DNA from: SIG710 sp045596925
GTDB lineage: Bacteria > Bacillota > Clostridia > Oscillospirales > CAG-272
Assembly (NCBI GenBank): GCA_045596925.1
Contig: JAZODH010000071.1
Coordinates: 1 to 35,782, forward strand
DNA length: 35,782 bases
Direction of reading: 5' to 3'
Under the pieces are notes generated by a model that did no database searches, was not told the origin of the DNA, and saw only the letters and a program-made list of their open reading frames with translations. Shown one piece after another: positions 7,520 to 14,089 of the stretch (within the stretch, counting starts at the first letter, position 1; each line of letters opens with the position of its first letter). Both the position numbers and the translations under genes were made by a program.

Positions 7520-9043
7520 ATGAAATTTCAGAAAAAAATATTTCCGGCCGTCGTACTTGTACTGCTTGTCTGTTTTATTGCGGGATGCGGTCTTATCATA
7601 CCCGAAAAGAACGGCAAGACCGACGGTGCCGTAAACGTGACCTTCGTTTCCTCAAACGACAACTACGGCTCGGTGGTGGGCTATGCGACCCAGACCATTC
7701 AGCCCGGCAAGACCTCCCGTCAGGTGGCGGCTTGCGCAAACGATTTCTGCGTATTCACCGGCTGGAGCGACGGCGTCAAAGACGTGGTGCGAAGCGGAGA
7801 GACGTTTTACAGCGACTGCACCATAACAGCCAATTTTGAGCTGAAGAGCATGGGTCTGCCCGTAATCGAGATCATCATGCCCGCAGGGGACGAGGTTGTC
7901 TCAAAGGAAATTTACGAAGCTGTGACCGTCACAGTAAAGGACGGAGAAGGCAACGTCAGCCTTGAAGGCGTCCCGGGTAAGATGCGCGGAAGAGGCAACG
8001 CCACCTGGACGTTAATGGACAAAAAATCCTACAAGCTCAAGCTCGACAAAAAGGAAAACCTCCTTGATACCGGCACAGGTCCTGCCAAGGATTGGGTGCT
8101 CCTGGCAAACCACTGCGACCAGTCCCTTATCCGCAACCAGGTGTGCTTCTACCTGGCGCGAAATATGGAGGGACTTGAATACACCGTAGGCTGTCAGCAG
8201 GTGGAGGTGTTCGTAAACGGTATCTGTAAGGGGGTATATTTGCTCTGCGAGCAGATCGAGGTCCAGGAGAACCGCGTGAACATCGAATACGACCCTGCCC
8301 AACTTGACACGGGCTATCTGGTCGAGATTGACGAGTACGCCGATGACGACTATCCAAACGGTGAAAACGTAAACTATGTGGTGGCGGGTGACAAAATGTT
8401 CTCCCTGAAAAGCGACGTCACCCCCGCCCAGATCCCTTATATCAAGGAATATCTGCAGACGGTTCACGACGCCATCATGAGCGGCGACGAGCACAGAGTC
8501 CGCCGTTACGTTGACCTGGATTCCTGCATCGACGCTTATCTGGTGGAGGAGTTCGCCATGAACATAGACGTTGGTTGGTCCTCCTTCTATTTCTACAAGA
8601 AGCCCGGGGACGAGCACCTGTATTTCGGTCCCGTCTGGGATTTTGACCTTGCCATCGGCAACGATAAACGTCTCCGCGACGGCGGAAGCAAGGGATTTTA
8701 CGTCGGGGATTCTTACTCGGACTTCAAGCAGAGAAGCGTCTGGTTCGGCGCGCTCATGCAGCAGTATTGGTTCCAAAAGCTGGTGCGGGCAAGATGGGAA
8801 AAAAAGCGCGATCTCTTTGCAGGCGCGTCGGCTTACGCCGCCGTCTGCGTCGAGCTTGTGGAAGATGCGGCAGAGCGCAATTTCGACATTTGGGACAGCC
8901 TTGGCCAACGGATAAACCAAGAGCCCGACCACATAGTTGCCTACAAGACCTACGACCAGCATGCAGAAAACGCAGTGAAATGGCTTGCAGACAGATACGA
9001 CTGGCTCAACTCTTACATAAAAATGAACCTGCCCAAGAGATAA
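7520..9043 (+). CDS. CotH kinase family lipoprotein with an InlB-type repeat
   Basis: A 507-residue lipoprotein. The signal peptide ends in the lipobox IAGC (Cys23). Residues ~38-90 look like a divergent InlB B-repeat / bacterial repeat domain (VTFVSSNDNYGSV, then FTGWSDGVKD). From ~115 the CotH domain follows, with GKMRGRGNATW, KKSYKLKLDKKENLL, WVLLANHCDQSLIRNQVCFYL, VFVNGICKGVYLLCEQIEV, YLVEIDEYA, NIDVGWSSFYFYKK and GPVWDFDLAIGND. The Lys, Glu and Asp residues in these blocks are the conserved kinase-like residues of the family. It is a more canonical CotH than its upstream neighbour. CotH proteins in Clostridia can carry cell-surface roles besides spore coats; with no sporulation promoter visible and a vegetative sigma-A promoter upstream, a surface role is the more likely (inference). 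A GAGGGG-like ribosome binding site precedes the ATG. Confidence 0.92.
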   Translation: MKFQKKIFPAVVLVLLVCFIAGCGLIIPEKNGKTDGAVNVTFVSSNDNYGSVVGYATQTIQPGKTSRQVAACANDFCVFTGWSDGVKDVVRSGETFYSDCTITANFELKSMGLPVIEIIMPAGDEVVSKEIYEAVTVTVKDGEGNVSLEGVPGKMRGRGNATWTLMDKKSYKLKLDKKENLLDTGTGPAKDWVLLANHCDQSLIRNQVCFYLARNMEGLEYTVGCQQVEVFVNGICKGVYLLCEQIEVQENRVNIEYDPAQLDTGYLVEIDEYADDDYPNGENVNYVVAGDKMFSLKSDVTPAQIPYIKEYLQTVHDAIMSGDEHRVRRYVDLDSCIDAYLVEEFAMNIDVGWSSFYFYKKPGDEHLYFGPVWDFDLAIGNDKRLRDGGSKGFYVGDSYSDFKQRSVWFGALMQQYWFQKLVRARWEKKRDLFAGASAYAAVCVELVEDAAERNFDIWDSLGQRINQEPDHIVAYKTYDQHAENAVKWLADRYDWLNSYIKMNLPKR

Positions 9044-9067
9044 TTTTTAAAAAATTGGGGAAAATTA

Positions 9068-9096
9068 TTGATTTTGTTGAGTTTTTTTGGTATAAT
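9068..9096 (+). promoter_or_regulatory. Sigma-A promoter of guaA-thrH
   Basis: TTGATT (9068-9073), 17 bp, TATAAT (9091-9096), with TGG as extended -10. Transcription should start near 9103, leaving a leader of about 105 bases before guaA. Confidence 0.8.
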
Positions 9097-9115
9097 ATAA
9101 AATCATAAATTTTTT

Positions 9116-9199
9116 CAGCATCACCCCCCGCGAGAAACCGCCGAGCGAAAACGGCATGCCCCGAAGGGATCCGGAGATGTATTTCAGACAAACCGGAGG
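9116..9199 (+). ncRNA. Candidate structured leader of guaA (unassigned)
   Basis: The leader is GC-rich within an AT-rich promoter region. CATC (9119-9122) can pair with GATG (9176-9179). Inside lie GCCG/CGGC (9140-9143 with 9152-9155) and CCC/GGG (9160-9162 with 9166-9168), giving a possible three-way junction. UCCGG (9170-9174) can also pair with CCGGA (9193-9197), which is part of the guaA ribosome binding site, so two exclusive folds are possible. I could not match it to a known riboswitch class by eye. Confidence 0.3.
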
Positions 9200-9207
9200 A
9201 AAATCAA

Positions 9208-10209
9208 ATGGATACAAACATCAGACCCGAATCGATGGAAAGGATCACCACAAAAGCGCTGGCTGACGCCTTCATCGAACAAGAAGTAGCAAAGGTGCGC
9301 GCGCAGGTCGGCGATAAAAAGGTCCTGCTGGCTCTCTCGGGCGGCGTTGACTCGTCGGTCGTTGCGGCACTTCTCATCAAGGCAATCGGCAAGCAGCTCA
9401 TCTGCGTTCACGTGAACCACGGACTTATGCGCAAGGGCGAAAGCGAAGCAGTTATCGACATCTTTGGCAAATCTCTTGACGCAAATCTTGTCTACGTTGA
9501 CGCAACGGACCGTTTCCTTGACCTTCTTGCGGGCGTTTCCGACCCCGAGAGCAAGAGAAAAATAATCGGAAAAGAGTTTATCGAGGTCTTTGCCGACGAG
9601 GCAAGAAAGCTTGACGGCGTTGAGTTTTTGGCACAGGGCACTATCTATCCCGACATTCTGGAGAGTATCAAGCAGGCAGAGGGCAAGAAGGCCGTAAAAT
9701 CCCACCACAACGTGGGCGGTCTCCCCGAGGACCTGAAGTTCGAGCTGGTTGAGCCCGTAAAGTTTCTGTTCAAGGACGAGGTCAGAGTTGTGGGCGAGGC
9801 TCTTGGTCTTCCTCACGCTATGGTCTATCGTCAGCCCTTCCCCGGACCCGGTCTGGGAGTTCGCTGCCTTGGTGCCATCACCCGTGACCGCCTCCACGCA
9901 CTCCGCGAGGCTGACGCTATCCTCCGCGAGGAATTTGACAAGTGCGGACTTGCAGAGAAGGTCTGGCAGTACTTTATTGCCGTTCCCGACATCAAGAGCG
10001 TGGGCGTAAAGGACGAGAGTCGCTATGAAGGCTGGCCCGCGATCATTCGCGCAGTCAATACAAAGGACGCAATGACCGCTACCATCGAGGAGATCCCTTA
10101 CCCTGTTCTTCATAAGATCACACAGCGCATCACAAGCGAGGTCGAGGGCATCAACCGCGTGCTCATGGATCTGACTCCCAAACCTGTGGGAACTATTGAG
10201 TGGGAATAA
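9208..10209 (+). CDS. guaA: GMP synthase, ATP-pyrophosphatase subunit without glutaminase domain
   Basis: A 333-residue protein equal to the C-terminal two thirds of ordinary GuaA. The N-type ATP-pyrophosphatase P-loop LLALSGGVDSS lies at residues 41-51, followed by HVNHGLMRKGE, TIYPDILES, KSHHNVGGLP, ELVEPVKFLFKDEVR and RQPFPGPGLGVR. The dimerisation domain ends in TPKPVGTIEWE. It adenylates XMP and aminates it to GMP in purine synthesis. The glutamine amidotransferase domain that bacterial GuaA usually carries at its N-terminus (about 190 residues) is absent. The protein begins with about 35 residues and its own GGAGG ribosome binding site, with no glutaminase frame upstream. This split form is normal in archaea; here the amidotransferase must be encoded elsewhere or free ammonia be used (inference). 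The gene is co-transcribed with thrH (11-bp gap). Confidence 0.93.
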   Translation: MDTNIRPESMERITTKALADAFIEQEVAKVRAQVGDKKVLLALSGGVDSSVVAALLIKAIGKQLICVHVNHGLMRKGESEAVIDIFGKSLDANLVYVDATDRFLDLLAGVSDPESKRKIIGKEFIEVFADEARKLDGVEFLAQGTIYPDILESIKQAEGKKAVKSHHNVGGLPEDLKFELVEPVKFLFKDEVRVVGEALGLPHAMVYRQPFPGPGLGVRCLGAITRDRLHALREADAILREEFDKCGLAEKVWQYFIAVPDIKSVGVKDESRYEGWPAIIRAVNTKDAMTATIEEIPYPVLHKITQRITSEVEGINRVLMDLTPKPVGTIEWE

Positions 10210-10220
10210 GGAGGGATACC

Positions 10221-10820
10221 ATGAACATAGTTTGTTTGGACCTTGAGGGCGTTCTGGTTCCCGAAATCTGGATTGCTTTTGCAAAAGAAAGCGGCATCAG
10301 CGAGCTGTCCCGCACAACCCGCGACGAGCCTGATTATAATAAGTTGATGGAGTGGCGTCTGAGCATTCTCCGTGAGCACAGCATGACCTTAAAGGATATT
10401 CAGGCCACCATCGCAAAGATCGATCCGTTCCCCGGTGCCAAGGAATTTCTGGACGAGCTCCGCAGCCTGACCCAGACCATCATCGTCAGCGACACCTTTA
10501 CCCAGTTTGCACAGCCCCTGATGAAAAAGCTGGGCATGCCCACCATTTTCTGCAACGAGCTGGTAGTAGGCGAGGACGGCGTCATCACCGATTACAAAAT
10601 GCGCTGTCCAAAATCCAAGTACACCACCGTCACGCACCTGCAGGCAATGGGCTTTGAGACCATCGCCGCCGGCGACAGCTTTAATGACTTGGGTATGATC
10701 CAAAACTCCAAGGCAGGCTTCCTGTTCCGCTCCACCGAGCAGATCAAGCGTGATTACCCCCAGTACCAGGCCTTCGAGAGCTATGACGACCTGCTCTGTG
10801 CCATCAAAAAGGTACTGTAA
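10221..10820 (+). CDS. thrH: ThrH-type phosphoserine phosphatase / homoserine phosphotransferase
   Basis: A 199-residue HAD-superfamily protein starting MNIVCLDLEGVLVPEIWIAFA, nearly the same as the opening of Pseudomonas ThrH. Motif I is DLEGVL with nucleophile Asp7 and Glu9 in place of the usual second Asp, a ThrH trait. Motif II is the SDTF at 90-93, and motif III/IV lies in AAGDSFNDLGM (Asp152, Asp156). ThrH dephosphorylates phosphoserine and can move the phosphate to homoserine, linking serine and threonine synthesis. The start chosen is the ATG at 10221, seven bases after GGAGG; a longer frame from 10200 would overlap guaA and add MGIRRDT, unlike the family. It follows guaA by 11 bp and ends at a strong terminator, so the two form an operon, an unexpected partnership of purine and amino-acid enzymes. 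Confidence 0.9.
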   Translation: MNIVCLDLEGVLVPEIWIAFAKESGISELSRTTRDEPDYNKLMEWRLSILREHSMTLKDIQATIAKIDPFPGAKEFLDELRSLTQTIIVSDTFTQFAQPLMKKLGMPTIFCNELVVGEDGVITDYKMRCPKSKYTTVTHLQAMGFETIAAGDSFNDLGMIQNSKAGFLFRSTEQIKRDYPQYQAFESYDDLLCAIKKVL

Positions 10821-10825
10821 TACAT

Positions 10826-10863
10826 AAAAAAAGAGCCAACCGATTTCGGTTGGCTCTTTTTTT
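10826..10863. terminator. Bidirectional terminator between thrH and the uridine-kinase-like gene
   Basis: GAGCCAACCG (10833-10842) pairs with CGGTTGGCTC (10847-10856) around ATTT, with seven A's before and seven T's after, so it works for both convergent genes. Confidence 0.93.
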
Positions 10864-10864
10864 A

Positions 10865-11929
10865 TTAATCGATCGTCAAAATCAGATCGCACCGAGCTTT
10901 TACGTTAAGTCCCGAGAAATACGCCCGCTCAAGGGGTATCCACTCGTCAAAAAATCTCTGCGCCATTTCGGGCGAGTTCCGCTTTTGTATACGCTTTCTC
11001 TGCAGATCCGGGGAAACGTCCAAAAGGACGGAAAGATCGTAATAGCCGGCAAGCTCCGGGTGCATCGAATACGCCCCTTCGATAACGGTCAGTCTCTTGG
11101 GAATCACCGTCTCGGTGGGAGCAAGCTTCATAGTCGAGCAGTCAAATCTGCGGTATTCAATGGGTTCCCTCCGTTTCAGAGGAAGGAGCACCTCTTCAAG
11201 AAAACGCTCGCGATCGATATTTCCACCCGCTTCCGACAAACGCTCGGGAGTGCGTTGCTCGGGGCGCAAAAAGAAATCGTCCATGTGAAAAAGGGTGCAA
11301 TCGTAGATTTCCGACAGAATTTGTCCCAGGGTCGACTTTCCGCTTGCGCTTCCCCCTTCTATGGCCACCGTGGCTCTGCCCTCTTTCGTCAGCCCGTCAA
11401 GCCTGGCAAAAAGGGGTAGAAAGGGGATATATTTATTTGCAATTACTCGGTACGAGGGTCTGTAAAGCTCCCGATATCCGTCCGAATGGTGCACGGGCGG
11501 ATACCCCTGGTCGCGCCATTTGTCAAGGGCCTTTTCAAATTCTTCGGCAGAAAAAAAGAACCGTTCTTCATACGCAAGCTCCCTTGCCACCTCGAGCTTG
11601 GCGGTCAGCGCCTCCATGCCCGCCGTCTCCTTTCGGGCAGAAGCGCAAAAGAGTCTTCCGAGGGTTTCCGCACTAAGCCCGCGACCGAGATAAGAAAGAT
11701 CGATTCGGCTGTATCCACCGTCAAGCGGTTCGACCGACGCCTCTCTTTTCTCGATGTTATTCCCGTACTCCCTGCGAATATAATCTATTGCACCGTCCAC
11801 CGACGACACCAGATGCTCGCACCCAAAGGAGCTTTGGTAAAGAAATTTGAATATGTCCTGCGGGCGCATCTGCGGATATTTTCCGCATTGTGCGATCAAC
11901 ATACTGCGCGTTTGTTCGCTCTTTTTCAT
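10865..11929 (-). CDS. Uridine-kinase-like P-loop protein with an extra N-terminal domain
   Basis: A 354-residue two-domain protein. Residues ~185-354 are a uridine kinase/phosphoribulokinase-like P-loop domain. They contain the Walker A EGGSASGKST (about 191-200), FHMDDFFLRPEQR (214-226) where the uridine kinase family has its substrate-binding Asp, IEGAYSMHP (283-291), and a late RKRIQKRN lid-like segment. Residues 1-170 form a separate helical domain (MRPQDIFKFLYQSSFGCEHLVSS). I do not recognise it as a catalytic fold, although similar openings occur in hypothetical proteins of Clostridia. The kinase half suggests ATP-dependent phosphorylation of a nucleoside or another small hydroxyl compound; the N-terminal half may select the substrate (inference). 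GGAGA precedes the ATG, the promoter lies about 65 bp upstream, and the gene is monocistronic. Confidence 0.8.
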   Translation of the reverse strand: MKKSEQTRSMLIAQCGKYPQMRPQDIFKFLYQSSFGCEHLVSSVDGAIDYIRREYGNNIEKREASVEPLDGGYSRIDLSYLGRGLSAETLGRLFCASARKETAGMEALTAKLEVARELAYEERFFFSAEEFEKALDKWRDQGYPPVHHSDGYRELYRPSYRVIANKYIPFLPLFARLDGLTKEGRATVAIEGGSASGKSTLGQILSEIYDCTLFHMDDFFLRPEQRTPERLSEAGGNIDRERFLEEVLLPLKRREPIEYRRFDCSTMKLAPTETVIPKRLTVIEGAYSMHPELAGYYDLSVLLDVSPDLQRKRIQKRNSPEMAQRFFDEWIPLERAYFSGLNVKARCDLILTID

Positions 11930-11993
11930 GTTTTATCTCCATTTCATTTTGCATATTCGGGCTTTCACTCCCCGATGTCGCGTCGTCTGAAAC

Positions 11994-12022
11994 ATTATAG
12001 CATATTTTTTACAAAAAGTCCA
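11994..12022 (-). promoter_or_regulatory. Promoter of the uridine-kinase-like gene
   Basis: On the minus strand: TGGACT (12017-12022), 17 bp, TATAAT (11994-11999) with TGC as extended -10. The -35 is weak, the -10 perfect. Confidence 0.6.
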
Positions 12023-12069
12023 CACGGCAGACGCTCAAATCTCATTTGCAACTTTTTTTGCTTCCCCTC

Positions 12070-12098
12070 TTGACAAAATCAATACTTCGTGATATGAT
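12070..12098 (+). promoter_or_regulatory. Sigma-A promoter of the PadR operon, with a possible operator
   Basis: TTGACA (12070-12075), 17 bp, TATGAT (12093-12098). An imperfect dyad GTGATAT...ATTACAC spans about 12089-12107 over the -10 and start region. PadR regulators often repress their own operon from such a site, but this dyad is weak. Confidence 0.75.
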
Positions 12099-12122
12099 GT
12101 ATTACACAAGAGGAGGTATGAT

Positions 12123-12443
12123 ATGGATATTCAACTTAAACGAGGGCTTCTCGACGTCTGCGTTTTGGCGGCGATCAGAGGCGGCGATTCCTACGGCTAC
12201 AAGATAATCAAAGATATGAAGCCGTACGTGGAAATGTCCGAATCCACTCTATACACCATATTAAAGCGCCTAGAGGGCGCAAATATGCTGTCGGTACGAA
12301 CCGCAGAGCACGACGGCAGGCTCCGAAAATATTATCACATTACGGGCGCAGGCCTGCAACGCATCGAGGATTTTCGGGAAGAATGGAAGGAGATCGTTTC
12401 CATTTATCAATTCGTAACAAAGGAGGACAGCGGCAATGACTAA
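12123..12443 (+). CDS. PadR family transcriptional regulator
   Basis: A 106-residue winged-helix protein: LLDVCVLAAIRGGDSYGYKIIKDM and ESTLYTILKRLEGANML are the PadR DNA-binding helices, followed by the wing RKYYHITGAGLQRIEDFREEW. It lacks the long C-terminal helix bundle, as is typical of the short PadR branch found with DUF1700 genes. These regulators usually repress their own operon and respond to envelope stress or toxic compounds; the ligand is unknown. AGGAGG lies close to the ATG. Its stop overlaps the start of the DUF1700 gene by 8 bp, a sign of translational coupling. Confidence 0.93.
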   Translation: MDIQLKRGLLDVCVLAAIRGGDSYGYKIIKDMKPYVEMSESTLYTILKRLEGANMLSVRTAEHDGRLRKYYHITGAGLQRIEDFREEWKEIVSIYQFVTKEDSGND

Positions 12444-13035
12444 ACAGGAATTTCTTCTTCAGCTTCATCGCGCATTGTCAGGGCTGCCGCAGAACGAGGT
12501 TGAAGAGCGGCTGACATTTTACTCTGAAATGATAGACGATAGAATAGAGGAAGGGCTCTCGGAGGAAGAGGTCATTGAGAGCATCGGTTCGGTGCAGGGC
12601 GTAGCGGACCAGATAAAAGCGGATTTTGCGCCCGCAAGCAAGGAAAAGAAAAAGGAAAAATACAAGTGGCATTGGGGTCCTTGGGAGATAGTTCTCTTTA
12701 TTCTGGCCCTGCCCTTGCTTATATCGGTCGCATCGGGCATTCTGTCAACGGTGGTGTCCCTTTACGTTGGCATATGGTCGGTCGTGATCTCCCTGTGGGC
12801 TTGTGTCGTGGCACTTTGGGGCACAGCCATAGGCGGGTTAATTTCAGGCTTTGGCATGATCTTTACAGGCGCACCCATTCCGGGTCTTGCCGTGATCGCC
12901 GTGGCAATTTTTGCGGTCGGACTTTCAATATTCGCATTTTTCGGCGCCCATCTTGCAGGCAAGTGGACGGTGATACTCACCAAAAAGTTTTTCATATGGC
13001 TCAAGGGCAAATTCACACGCAAGGAGGAAGAATAA
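12436..13035 (+). CDS. DUF1700 (HAAS-domain) membrane protein
   Basis: A 199-residue protein. Residues 1-65 form the HAAS/DUF1700 helical domain (FLLQLHRALSGLPQNEVEERLTFYSEMIDDRIEEGLSEEEVIESIGSVQGVADQI). Residues ~78-180 hold three to four hydrophobic segments (WEIVLFILALPLLISVASGI, VVISLWACVVALWGTAI, LAVIAVAIFAVGLSIFAFFG), followed by a basic tail FTRKEEE. It probably sits in the membrane with the HAAS domain in the cytoplasm, and may signal to or tether the PadR protein (inference from constant gene order). It overlaps padR by 8 bp and abuts the DUF4097 gene with no gap. Confidence 0.92.
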   Translation: MTKQEFLLQLHRALSGLPQNEVEERLTFYSEMIDDRIEEGLSEEEVIESIGSVQGVADQIKADFAPASKEKKKEKYKWHWGPWEIVLFILALPLLISVASGILSTVVSLYVGIWSVVISLWACVVALWGTAIGGLISGFGMIFTGAPIPGLAVIAVAIFAVGLSIFAFFGAHLAGKWTVILTKKFFIWLKGKFTRKEEE

Positions 13036-14001
13036 ATGAGTAAAACGTCAAAATGTCTTATTGCAGCAACCGCCCTTTCCCTTGCAGGGCTTATTATGTT
13101 CGGCGTGACTATGGCCGTAGGCGGTTGGGATTTTTCGCGCCTGAACAGCGTAAAGCTTGAACTCAACACCCATTACGTGGCCGAGGATTTCACCAATATT
13201 TCTATCGACACCGACACCGCAGACGTGATCTTTGTTAAATCCGAAAACAACGAATGCAAGGTGGTCCTGCGCGAATCGACGAAAGAAAAGCACACGGTAG
13301 AGGTGGCAGACAACACCCTGAAGATCAGCATAAATGACGACAGAAAATGGTACGATCATATCACATTTTTCTCCTTTTCCCTGCCAAAGATCACGATTTA
13401 TCTTCCCGAAAATGTCTACGGGGCATTGACGGTCAAGCAGGACACGGGCGACATAAAGCTGACCTCGGATTTCACCTTTGAATCGGTGGATCTCTCGGGC
13501 AGCACGGGGGATGCAGAGGTGCGCTCAACCGTCACGGGACCGATGAGGATCGAGCGTTCAACAGGCGATGTTGAAGTACAAAGTACAAAGGTCGGCGCCC
13601 TTGCCTTGATCACCTCCACAGGCGACATCGATGTCACGTCCACCAACTGCGACGGGAAAATTTACGTCAGCGTAAGCACGGGCGAGGTGGAGATGGAGGA
13701 CGTGAGATGCGAGACTTTGACCTCCACGGGAAGCACGGGCGAGATAACTCTTGAAAACGTGAACGTAACGGGACAGATCAATATAAAACGCTCCACGGGC
13801 GACGTGAGATTCGAGAGTTCCGATGCGGCGGAGATATACGTCGTGACCGACACGGGCGACGTGAGAGGAAGCCTGGCATCGTCAAAGATATTCTTTACCG
13901 AGACCGACACGGGCAACGTGAACGTGCCCCGCTCAACCACGGGCGGTGTCTGCGACATCAGAACCGACACGGGAGACATTAAAATAACGGTAAAAGACTG
14001 A
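13036..14001 (+). CDS. DUF4097 family beta-strand-repeat membrane-anchored protein
   Basis: A 321-residue protein with an N-terminal hydrophobic segment (about residues 5-27, CLIAATALSLAGLIMFGVTMAVGG) that anchors it, so the rest is outside the cell. From about residue 110 to the end it consists of around ten 19-21-residue beta-helix turns with the core STGDV or DTGDI (STGDAEVRST, STGDVEVQST, STGDIDVTST, STGEVEMEDV, STGEITLENV, DTGDVRGSL, DTGNVNVPRS, DTGDIKITVKD). This is the DUF4097 pattern. Function is unknown; the set PadR-DUF1700-DUF4097 is a recurring Firmicutes module. The start codon directly follows the previous stop, with AAGGAGG inside the end of the upstream gene. Confidence 0.93.
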   Translation: MSKTSKCLIAATALSLAGLIMFGVTMAVGGWDFSRLNSVKLELNTHYVAEDFTNISIDTDTADVIFVKSENNECKVVLRESTKEKHTVEVADNTLKISINDDRKWYDHITFFSFSLPKITIYLPENVYGALTVKQDTGDIKLTSDFTFESVDLSGSTGDAEVRSTVTGPMRIERSTGDVEVQSTKVGALALITSTGDIDVTSTNCDGKIYVSVSTGEVEMEDVRCETLTSTGSTGEITLENVNVTGQINIKRSTGDVRFESSDAAEIYVVTDTGDVRGSLASSKIFFTETDTGNVNVPRSTTGGVCDIRTDTGDIKITVKD

Positions 14002-14023
14002 CGCAGAATTTTTTGCGACCCTA

Positions 14024-14052
14024 TTGCTTTTAGTATCGCTTTTGTGTATAAT
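14024..14052 (+). promoter_or_regulatory. Promoter of the FAD oxidoreductase gene
   Basis: TTGCTT (14024-14029), 17 bp, TATAAT (14047-14052). Just downstream TTGGT (14060-14064) and ACCAA (14072-14076) form a short dyad that could be an operator. Confidence 0.6.
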
Positions 14053-14089
14053 ATCTTTATTGGTAAACTCAACCAAACTGAGGTAAAAC

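Noticed and set aside
8012..8962. A 316-codon minus-strand frame inside the second CotH gene.
   Set aside because: It is an antisense shadow with no ribosome binding site; the plus-strand frame carries all CotH motifs.
9103..9207. The guaA leader as a known purine, glycine, PRPP, ZTP or guanidine riboswitch.
   Set aside because: The conserved core sequences of these classes are not seen; a CCGAAGGG alone is not enough for a glycine aptamer. It is kept only as an unassigned leader.
13400..14000. Direct DNA repeats with ACGGGCGAC cores, which could suggest a CRISPR-like array.
   Set aside because: They are in-frame codons for the STGD/DTGD protein repeats; there are no unique spacers of constant length.
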